The translations under genes and the position numbers were made by a program. DNA of 13,141 nt from Methylobacteriaceae bacterium (lineage in GTDB: Bacteria > Pseudomonadota > Alphaproteobacteria > Rhizobiales > Beijerinckiaceae), in the NCBI GenBank assembly GCA_031272615.1, contig JAISTL010000180.1:1-13141 (forward strand), read 5' to 3'. The notes beneath the pieces are model-generated. The model saw only the letters and a list, made by a program, of their open reading frames with translations. It made no database searches and was not told where the DNA came from. This document shows positions 6,640-13,141 of this stretch, piece after piece (the first letter of the stretch is position 1; the number at the start of each line of letters is the position of its first letter).

Positions 6640-6927
6640 ATGACGTTCCGTCCGTTACATGATCGCGTCGTTGTTCGCCGCCTCGACAGTGAGGAAAAAA
6701 CCAAGGGAGGCATCATCATTCCCGATACCGCCAAGGAAAAGCCGCAGGAAGGCGAAATCGTCGCCGTCGGGCCCGGCGCCCGTGACGAAACCGGCAAGCT
6801 GGTGCCTCTCGACGTCAAGGCCGGGGACCGGGTGCTGTTCGGCAAATGGTCCGGCACCGAAGTGAAGATTGATGGTCAGGAACTGCTGATCATGAAGGAA
6901 TCCGATATTCTGGGCATCATCGGCTGA
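6640..6927 (+). CDS. groES: Co-chaperonin GroES (Hsp10)
   Basis: The 95-residue protein is the lid of the GroEL folding chamber: heptameric GroES caps GroEL in the presence of ATP and closes the cavity around the substrate. The sequence has the canonical N-terminus [10 protein letters not shown] (3-12), the mobile loop with GGIIIPDTA (23-31) whose hydrophobic IIIP contacts GroEL, the GEIVAVGPG strand (38-46), [15 protein letters not shown] (62-76) and the ending ESDILGIIG. Length is normal. The ATG at 6640 follows GAAGGA (6624-6629) by ten bases; an upstream in-frame extension lacks family similarity. It is first in the groESL operon, 65 bases before groEL, under the heat-shock promoter and CIRCE at 6485-6550. 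Confidence 0.98.
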   Translation: MTFRPLHDRVVVRRLDSEEKTKGGIIIPDTAKEKPQEGEIVAVGPGARDETGKLVPLDVKAGDRVLFGKWSGTEVKIDGQELLIMKESDILGIIG

Positions 6928-6947
6928 GGCCGCCCGGAACACCGTAA

Positions 6948-8636
<1,689 letters not shown>

Positions 8637-8669
8637 TCGGGCCCGCCGGAATACGCGTGACATGTTTGA

Positions 8670-8699
8670 AGCCCCGGGTCTCCTGCCCGGGGCTTTTTT
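8670..8699 (+). terminator. Intrinsic terminator of groESL
   Basis: AGCCCCGGG (8670-8678) and CCCGGGGCT (8686-8694) form a perfect nine-base-pair stem with a 7-base loop and a run of six T ending at 8699, 34 bases after the groEL stop. Confidence 0.95.
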
Positions 8700-8745
8700 C
8701 GTTGAATCGCATGTCTTCCGTCGCTGTCCTCTTTGAGGAACCGAT

Positions 8746-8774
8746 CAATCCGGATGTTATTGTCCTCCGGATTG
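8746..8774. repeat. 8-bp inverted repeat between groEL and the META-domain gene
   Basis: CAATCCGG (8746-8753) and CCGGATTG (8767-8774) are perfect complements around a 13-base spacer, followed by CTTTTGTTTT. It may be a back-up terminator for groESL or an operator of the downstream gene, about 180 bases before its start. Confidence 0.4.
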
Positions 8775-8893
8775 CTTTTGTTTTCCTTGACGACGGGGGA
8801 GGCGCGGATGTGTTCAAACCGCAGGAGTTCGGACGATTTTGTCGGAGCGTAAATTTCTGTGTTCGCCGCTGGATTTTCACCTTGGTTTCGCGT

Positions 8894-8899
8894 TATACT
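8894..8899 (+). promoter_or_regulatory. Possible -10 box of the META-metNI transcript
   Basis: TATACT matches the -10 consensus at five of six positions and lies 54 bases before the META-gene start. No good -35 hexamer is seen 16-18 bases upstream, so the promoter is tentative. Confidence 0.25.
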
Positions 8900-8953
8900 G
8901 TCGGGCAACGCTTCGTCACCGGCATTGCATCTGAACCACCTGGAGGTTTATCC

Positions 8954-9523
8954 ATGGTCCTGCTGAAAAACCTGACCGCGCGCGCTGTTTCGCTTGGCGC
9001 TGCCTGTATTCTTGTTGTCGCCGGCGGTGTCGACCACCCGGGCGCGATGGCGCAACAAACCGGCCGGCCGTTGCAGATTCAGCCGGCCAATCCGCCGAAA
9101 CCCGAAAAACCCGCCCGGGCCGAACCGCGTGAGCAGGCCGCAAAACCGACGCCGACTCCAAACACTCCCGACGGCGGCATGCCGCGGGAAAAAACCTTCC
9201 CCGAAAACGTCTCGTGGACTCTGGTCACCCTCAACAAAAGAGCGGTGTCGGGAGATCGCCCGACGATGATCCTCGACAAACAGATGCGCATGCGCGGTTT
9301 TGCCGGCTGCAACACCTATTCGGCGACCTCCTACCCCTTGCGCGGCCAGCGTATCGCCGTTGGTCCCATCGCGTTCACCCGCAAGAAATGCGACAACGCC
9401 CTGATGAACCTGGAGCGCTCCTATCTGGTGACCCTTCGCGGCGCCTACCAGTGGGACATCATCGGCCCACAGCTGCTGGTGCGCAGCGCCGATGGCGAAC
9501 TGGTGTTTGAGCGCACGCTGTAA
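8954..9523 (+). CDS. Periplasmic META/HslJ-domain protein
   Basis: The 189-residue protein has a Sec signal peptide (hydrophobic 11-25, AMA|Q cleavage at 33/34), a Pro/Lys-rich linker (about 36-83) and a C-terminal META (DUF306, HslJ-like) domain from about 86 to 189. The domain shows VSWTLVTLN, a GFAGCNTYSATSY block (C119), a second cysteine C146 in TRKKC, the ERSYLVTL helix and a final LLVRSADGELVFE strand; the GCN...C pattern is typical of the family. C18 does not lie in a proper lipobox, so a lipoprotein is unlikely. META proteins are small envelope proteins tied to stress or antibiotic tolerance in some species; the molecular role is unclear. The ATG at 8954 has TGGAGG seven bases upstream; a frame extension back to 8657 crosses the groESL terminator and lacks protein-like character. 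metN starts 16 bases after its stop, which suggests co-transcription. Confidence 0.82.
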   Translation: MVLLKNLTARAVSLGAACILVVAGGVDHPGAMAQQTGRPLQIQPANPPKPEKPARAEPREQAAKPTPTPNTPDGGMPREKTFPENVSWTLVTLNKRAVSGDRPTMILDKQMRMRGFAGCNTYSATSYPLRGQRIAVGPIAFTRKKCDNALMNLERSYLVTLRGAYQWDIIGPQLLVRSADGELVFERTL

Positions 9524-9539
9524 CGGGCGGGCGTCTTCT

Positions 9540-10607
9540 ATGAATCCTTCATCATCCGATACCGCGGCCATCCGGTTTATCAACGTCTCCAAGGTGTTTG
9601 CCGCCGGCGACAACGACAAGGCGTTCACTGCGCTGAAATCCGTCAGCCTGGATGTGCCGCGCGGCTCCATCCAGGGCGTCATCGGCCGTTCCGGCGCCGG
9701 GAAATCCACCTTGGTGCGGTTGGTCAACGGGCTGGAAAAGCCGACATCGGGACAGGTCATCGTCGACGGCGTCGATATCTCGGCCCTGCCGGAACGCCGG
9801 CTGCGGGTGATGCGCCGACCCATCGGCATGATTTTCCAGCTGTTCAACCTGTTGTCATCGCGCACGGTGTTTGACAATATTGCCTTTCCGCTGGAAATCT
9901 CCGGCGCGGCGAAATCCGCCATCCGCGCCCGCGTCAATGAACTGGCGGAACTGGTGGGCCTCACCGACAAAATCGATCGTTACCCGGCGGAACTCTCCGG
10001 CGGGCAGAAACAGCGCGTCGGCATCGCCCGGGCGCTGGCCAACAACCCGAAAATCCTGCTCTCGGATGAGGCAACCTCCGCCCTGGACCCGGAAACCACC
10101 CAGTCCATTCTGGAATTGCTGCTGCGCATCAACCGCGAACTCGGGCTGACGATTCTGCTCATCACCCACGAGATGGCGGTGATCCGCGCCATCGCTCAAC
10201 AGGTGGCGGTGATTGACGGCGGCGAAATCGTCGAGCGCGGCAGCGCCTTCGATGTGTTCACCCGGCCGCGCCATCCTCTGACCCGGCTGTTCGTTTCACA
10301 GGAAACCGGGCAGGTTCTGCCCAGCTATTTTGCCGCCCATATGCGCGGTGAGCCGGTGGCGGGCGGTCAGGCGGTGGTGAAAATCGGCTTCCGCGGGCCC
10401 AACGCGACGACTCCGGTGCTGGCGCGCCTTGCCCGGGAACACGCCATCATGCCCAACATCATGTCGGGGACGGTGGATGAAGTGGGCGGCACGCCCTTCG
10501 GCACGCTGGTGATCGGCATATCCGGCGGTGAGGAACCGCTGCGGCGGACACTGACATTTCTTACGGACCTTGACCTTGACGCGGAGGTGCTCGGCTATGT
10601 CCCCTGA
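9540..10607 (+). CDS. metN: Methionine ABC importer ATP-binding subunit MetN
   Basis: The 355-residue cytoplasmic ATPase powers uptake of D/L-methionine through MetI with MetQ as the binding protein. All ABC motifs are present: Walker [10 protein letters not shown] (49-57), Q-loop Q100, signature LSGGQ (152-156), Walker [14 protein letters not shown] (171-183) with E177, and switch histidine H210. After the ABC domain comes a C-terminal NIL (ACT-like) domain, about 276-355, which in E. coli MetN binds methionine and shuts the transporter down (trans-inhibition). This separates MetN from other importers of the family. The ATG at 9540 lies 16 bases after the META gene stop and has only a poor ribosome site (GGGCGGG region), so translation may depend on coupling with the upstream gene. 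It overlaps metI by 11 bases. Confidence 0.95.
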   Translation: MNPSSSDTAAIRFINVSKVFAAGDNDKAFTALKSVSLDVPRGSIQGVIGRSGAGKSTLVRLVNGLEKPTSGQVIVDGVDISALPERRLRVMRRPIGMIFQLFNLLSSRTVFDNIAFPLEISGAAKSAIRARVNELAELVGLTDKIDRYPAELSGGQKQRVGIARALANNPKILLSDEATSALDPETTQSILELLLRINRELGLTILLITHEMAVIRAIAQQVAVIDGGEIVERGSAFDVFTRPRHPLTRLFVSQETGQVLPSYFAAHMRGEPVAGGQAVVKIGFRGPNATTPVLARLAREHAIMPNIMSGTVDEVGGTPFGTLVIGISGGEEPLRRTLTFLTDLDLDAEVLGYVP

Positions 10608-11328
10608 CCAGCTCTCTCCCGATTTTCTGCAGTCTGTCCAGACTTTCCTCAACAACGTGGGAGCCATTCTCTACACCTATCGCGAACGCCTGTGGCTCGA
10701 TACGTTGCGCACCATGTGGATGACCATCGCCTCGGCCTCGCTCGGCACGGCTCTGGGCATTCCCATAGGCGTGTTTCTCGCCACCACCAAGAAGAACGAG
10801 CTTTTCGCCTGCCCCTGGGCCAATGTGGTGGTGGGCTTTGTCGCCAACTATTTCCGCGCCATCCCCTTCATCATTCTGGCGGTGGCGATGATGCCCTTCA
10901 CCCGCGCTCTGGTGGGCAGCGGCATTTCCATCACCGCTGCCATCGTGGTGCTGGCCATCGCCGCGACGCCGTTTATCGCCCGCCTGATTGAAACCGCCAT
11001 CCGCGAAGTGGATCAGGGCCTGATCGAAGCCGCCCGCGCCTACGGCGCCTCGCCGCTGCAGATTGTTTTCAAGGTGCTGATTCCCGAGGCGCTTCCCAGT
11101 ATCGTGCTCACCATCACCAACGCCACGGTGGCGCTCATCGGCTACACCGCCATGGTCGGCGCGCTCGGAGTCGGCGGCCTCGGGCAGTTGGCCATCAACC
11201 ACGGCTATCAGCAGAACAAACCGATTCTCACCTGGACCATCGTCAACATGATTGTCGTCATTGTCGTCATTGTCCAGTATCTCGGAGAGCGACTCGCCCG
11301 CCGGGTCAACAAGCGGGTGCGCACCTGA
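10597..11328 (+). CDS. metI: Methionine ABC importer permease MetI
   Basis: The 243-residue inner-membrane protein shows about five transmembrane segments (near 41-62, 75-100, 110-130, 165-190 and 212-230), the number typical for MetI. The cytoplasmic EAA loop that docks on MetN is clear: EAARAYGASPLQIVFKVLIPEALP spans 144-167. The stretch GYTAMVGALGVGGLG (182-196) is characteristic of the MetI family. I chose ATG 10597, nine bases after GGAGG (10583-10587); it overlaps the end of metN by 11 bases, so the two subunits are translationally coupled. An upstream in-frame start at 10570 would lie inside metN without a ribosome site. The partner binding protein metQ follows after a 309-bp gap. Confidence 0.95.
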   Translation: MSPDQLSPDFLQSVQTFLNNVGAILYTYRERLWLDTLRTMWMTIASASLGTALGIPIGVFLATTKKNELFACPWANVVVGFVANYFRAIPFIILAVAMMPFTRALVGSGISITAAIVVLAIAATPFIARLIETAIREVDQGLIEAARAYGASPLQIVFKVLIPEALPSIVLTITNATVALIGYTAMVGALGVGGLGQLAINHGYQQNKPILTWTIVNMIVVIVVIVQYLGERLARRVNKRVRT

Positions 11329-11394
11329 GTCGCCGCAAGATTGTTCGGTAAAACGAACGAGCTGTTCTTGTCGTATTCAGAAAGTGGTGAATTT

Positions 11395-11412
11395 CAAGGC
11401 ATTATTGCCTTG
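11395..11412. repeat. Perfect 7-bp hairpin downstream of metI
   Basis: CAAGGCA (11395-11401) and TGCCTTG (11406-11412) enclose a 4-base loop TTAT. It lies 67 bases after the metI stop. Without a T-run it is more likely an operator or mRNA-stabilising hairpin than a terminator. Confidence 0.4.
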
Positions 11413-11430
11413 GTCGTGTGAATAAGCCGG

Positions 11431-11464
11431 ATAATTCGTTTCTTATAAAGAATTATTCTTTTTT
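11431..11464 (+). terminator. AT-rich hairpin with T-run between metI and metQ, possible terminator
   Basis: ATAATTC (11431-11437) and GAATTAT (11450-11456) pair perfectly around a 12-base loop and are followed by TCTTTTTT to 11464. The stem is weak because it is mostly A-T, so it may reduce but not block read-through from metNI. Confidence 0.35.
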
Positions 11465-11567
11465 AAGAACATTTTTGTTGAAACGGAGAACGAACTCGTG
11501 CATAAGGAGCGGCATTGATGCGGAGGCACAGTGTTTGCCTTGCATCGCGAGTCTTTTATCAGCACCG

Positions 11568-11631
11568 GGAGAAACAGGAAGGTCCGTGAGGGCCGCGCCC
11601 GTCGGCGTTTCTCCGTTCAACAGAAGGAACG
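11568..11631 (+). promoter_or_regulatory. Structured leader of metQ
   Basis: A basal stem pairs GGAGAAAC (11568-11575) with GTTTCTCC (11607-11614). Inside it GGTCC and GGGCC (11581-11585, 11590-11594) can form a second stem with one G-U pair. Directly after, CGTTC (11614-11618) can pair with GAACG (11627-11631), placing the metQ AGAAGG ribosome core in the loop and stem edge. The layout is riboswitch-like, but no known class is recognised. Confidence 0.4.
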
Positions 11632-11637
11632 AACAGA

Positions 11638-12429
11638 ATGTCATTGAAAACTTTTGCGCTGGCCGCTGCTCTGGCCGTCGGTTTTTCCGCTTCAGCCCAT
11701 TCCGCCGACGTCAAGACGGTGCGTCTCGGCGTCGTTGCCGGCCCGGACCAGCAGGTGTGGGAATTTCTCGTGCCCAAGGCCGAGGCCAAGGGGTTGAAGC
11801 TCGATATCGTTGAATTCAGCGATTATCAGCCGGTCAATGAGGCTCTGAACGCCGGCGAGCTCGATGCCAACGCCTTCCAGCATCAGCCCTATCTCGATTC
11901 ACAGATTGCCGCCAACGGCTACAAACTGGTGACCGTCGGCTTCACCTATGTGGCGCCCATCGGCTTCTTCTCTTCAAAATACAAGGCGTGGGCGGACCTC
12001 CCCCAAGGCGCCACCATCGCCATTCCCAATGACCCCACCAACGGCGGACGCGCCCTGCTGCTGCTGCAGTCGAACGGTGACATCAAGCTGAAGGACGGCG
12101 TCGGCCTGCTGCCGTCGGTGGCCGACATCACCGAGAACAAGAAGGAGTTCAAGTTCCTGGAAGTTGACGCCGCCACTACCGCCAGCGCTCTGGCCGATGT
12201 GGACGCCGCCGCCGTCAACAACAACTATGCCGCCGTCAACAAGCTGGACCTCGCCAAGGACGCCATCCTGCGCGAAAGCAAAGACAGCCCCTACGCCAAC
12301 ATCATCGTCGTGCAGGAGAAAGACAAGGACGCCGCGTGGGCCAAGGCGCTGGTCGAGCTCTATCAGACACCCGAAACCGCCGCGTTCATTGAAAAGAACT
12401 ACGGCGGCTCCACCTTCCCCGCTTGGTGA
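11638..12429 (+). CDS. metQ: Methionine-binding periplasmic protein MetQ (NlpA family)
   Basis: The 263-residue protein captures methionine in the periplasm and delivers it to MetNI. It has a Sec signal peptide (MSLKTFALAA, hydrophobic to about 19, HSA|D cleavage at 23/24) with no lipobox cysteine, so it should be soluble, unlike the lipoprotein MetQ of E. coli. NlpA/MetQ marks are the VRLGVVAGPDQQVWEF start (28-43), VEFSDYQPVNEALNAGELDANAFQHQPYLD (about 58-87), the ATIAIPNDPTNGGRALLLLQ block (about 125-144), and the AAVNNNYA segment near 191-198. The ending EKNYGGSTFPAW is also usual. A ribosome site AGAAGGAA lies eight bases before the ATG. It is 309 bases from metI and has its own terminator, so it can be made at a different level from MetNI. 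Length is normal for the family. Confidence 0.95.
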   Translation: MSLKTFALAAALAVGFSASAHSADVKTVRLGVVAGPDQQVWEFLVPKAEAKGLKLDIVEFSDYQPVNEALNAGELDANAFQHQPYLDSQIAANGYKLVTVGFTYVAPIGFFSSKYKAWADLPQGATIAIPNDPTNGGRALLLLQSNGDIKLKDGVGLLPSVADITENKKEFKFLEVDAATTASALADVDAAAVNNNYAAVNKLDLAKDAILRESKDSPYANIIVVQEKDKDAAWAKALVELYQTPETAAFIEKNYGGSTFPAW

Positions 12430-12488
12430 GGCGTGGGAGGCCGGACGTTCTCCTTGTTCCGGTGATCATGTCCATCGGAACCCTAGCG

Positions 12489-12517
12489 AAAAGGCCGGGT
12501 GCCCCCCGGCCTTTTTT
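12489..12517 (+). terminator. Intrinsic terminator of metQ
   Basis: GGCCGGG (12493-12499) and CCCGGCC (12505-12511) form the stem; flanking A (12489-12492) and T (12512-12517) runs extend it and supply the U-tract. It lies about 60 bases after the metQ stop. The A/T flanks make it potentially active on both strands. Confidence 0.93.
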
Positions 12518-12659
12518 AGTGCACCTTATCCGCCATGTCGTCCAAAGCCCACCGTCATCCTGAGAAACCTCCCAAAAAAACAGCACGTTGTGAGAAAATG
12601 ACAAAAAAATGAAGATGCTGTCCAAGGCTCTTCTTCCGATGCGCGTCACATCAACGGAG

Positions 12660-12688
12660 CGGGAGAAACGTCTTCTCCCGACAAGACG
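12660..12688 (+). promoter_or_regulatory. Two overlapping, mutually exclusive hairpins in the leader of the last gene
   Basis: Hairpin A pairs CGGGAGAA (12660-12667) with TTCTCCCG (12673-12680) around ACGTC. Hairpin B pairs CGTCTT (12669-12674) with AAGACG (12683-12688). They share bases 12669-12680 and cannot form together. The ribosome site AAAGGAGA (12693-12700) begins five bases after hairpin B. Confidence 0.45.
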
Positions 12689-12706
12689 CAGCAAAGGAGA
12701 CTCTTC

Positions 12707-13141
12707 ATGTCAGACCAAACTCAAAAACCCGCCAATGACAACGGCGCCGAAAACATCACCGGGGTTAATCCCGCCGCCAACAAACCCGAACCTGCCCCAA
12801 CAGCCAAGCGCTTCGGCTACGTATACACCGGTGTTGCCACCTGCGCGCTGCTGCTCGTTGCCGGTGCCACCTATATGTATACCCCCTACGCGCGGTTGCT
12901 GTATGACGACATTAACGTGTACCTGGGCGGCGAGAGCCATTACCAGCCGACCCCGGTGCCCGACGCTTACTATTGGGCTCGAATGACCCCGGTGCCCCGG
13001 CAACTGGGGTGGAGAACCAATGCCGCTCCGTCGGCCCGCTCGGCCCCGGCCATGTCTGCGCCGCAGCCTGCCGCGCGTCAATGGGAACGGATTGAGATGG
13101 CCGAACTCGCCCCGGCCCGGGAGACCGCCCGGGAAATGGCC
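12707..13141 (+). CDS. Unrecognised single-pass membrane protein, N-terminal 145 residues; 3' end beyond the window
   Basis: The frame is open from ATG 12707 to the right edge. AAAGGAGA lies six bases before the ATG, a near-ideal ribosome site. Residues 1-35 are polar and rich in Asn, Pro and Ala (cytoplasmic by prediction), 37-58 form one hydrophobic segment (GYVYTGVATCALLLVAGATY), followed by a tyrosine-rich stretch (YTPYARLLYDDINVYLGGESHYQ, 58-80, read as two pieces around 68) and a Pro/Ala/Arg-rich region from about 105. The topology suggests a type II membrane protein with a periplasmic C-terminal part. I do not recognise a family and assign no function. It is separated from metQ by a strong terminator, so it probably has its own promoter, which I could not place with confidence. 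A competing out-of-frame reading starting at 12609 lacks a ribosome site. Confidence 0.7.
   Translation, partial: MSDQTQKPANDNGAENITGVNPAANKPEPAPTAKRFGYVYTGVATCALLLVAGATYMYTPYARLLYDDINVYLGGESHYQPTPVPDAYYWARMTPVPRQLGWRTNAAPSARSAPAMSAPQPAARQWERIEMAELAPARETAREMA

Larger units (their letters stand above)
11329..11637 (+). other. Intergenic region between metI and metQ, structured, no gene
   Basis: This 309-bp region has no open frame with a ribosome site and a sensible product. The first half is AT-rich and carries two hairpins (11395-11412 and 11431-11464, the second followed by a T-run); the last 70 bases are GC-rich and can fold into a stem-loop leader (11568-11631) next to the metQ ribosome site. 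I compared it by eye with SAM-I and SAM-II riboswitch core motifs and found no match. Confidence 0.6.

Noticed and set aside
8733..8748. TTGA...TCAA dyad resembling an FNR/Anr box
   Set aside because: The spacing between half-sites is eight bases, while the FNR box needs six; flanking bases also do not match.
8657..8953. Upstream extension of the META-domain frame by 99 codons
   Set aside because: It would start inside the groESL terminator; the ATG at 8954 has an ideal ribosome site and opens a proper signal peptide.
11329..11637. SAM-I or SAM-II riboswitch before metQ
   Set aside because: The core motifs of either class as I know them are not present; only generic stem-loops are seen, so I report a structured leader and not a named riboswitch.
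12609..12986. Plus-strand frame of 125 codons overlapping the last gene
   Set aside because: No ribosome site at its ATG, and it conflicts with the better supported frame starting at 12707 that has AAAGGAGA and a membrane segment.

Overview
The window reads as chromosomal DNA of an alphaproteobacterium, most likely of the order Hyphomicrobiales (Rhizobiales). Grounds: a GC-rich coding style, a HisZ + HisG pair whose HisG carries a long C-terminal extension that I recall from Bradyrhizobium/Rhodopseudomonas-type proteins, a groESL operon with both an RpoH-like promoter and a CIRCE operator, and a MetQ with a plain Sec signal peptide instead of a lipobox. The genus call is inference; no search was run.

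Layout. (1) 1-2552, minus strand: the first 850 residues of a classical autotransporter (type V secretion) adhesin-like protein. Signal peptide, repeat-rich beta-helical passenger and the start of the linker are inside; the beta-barrel lies beyond the left edge. (2) 2553-3260: a 708-bp AT-rich divergent intergenic region with several palindromes, one of them a symmetric nested inverted repeat just upstream of the next gene. (3) 3261-3947: an OmpW-family outer-membrane protein. (4) 3948-4316: 369 bp without a gene, ending in three tandem 16-bp copies of a Shine-Dalgarno-containing unit. (5) 4317-6386: hisZ-hisG, the two subunits of ATP phosphoribosyltransferase, first step of histidine biosynthesis. 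(6) 6387-8699: groES-groEL with heat-shock promoter, a palindrome on the -10 element, CIRCE, a 5'-UTR hairpin and a strong terminator. (7) 8700-12517: a small periplasmic META/HslJ-domain protein followed closely by metN and metI, then a 309-bp structured gap and metQ with its own terminator. Together metNIQ encode a D/L-methionine ABC importer. (8) 12518-13141: a leader with two competing hairpins and the first 145 residues of an unrecognised single-pass membrane protein cut by the right edge.

The genes are mostly well-known families: two envelope proteins face each other across the AT-rich region, then come a histidine pathway unit, the chaperonin operon and an amino-acid importer. I do not see a clear new multi-gene system. 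The parts that deserve a second look are regulatory DNA: the triplicated ribosome-binding unit before hisZ, the nested palindrome before ompW, the layered control region of groESL, and the structured leaders before metQ and the last gene.
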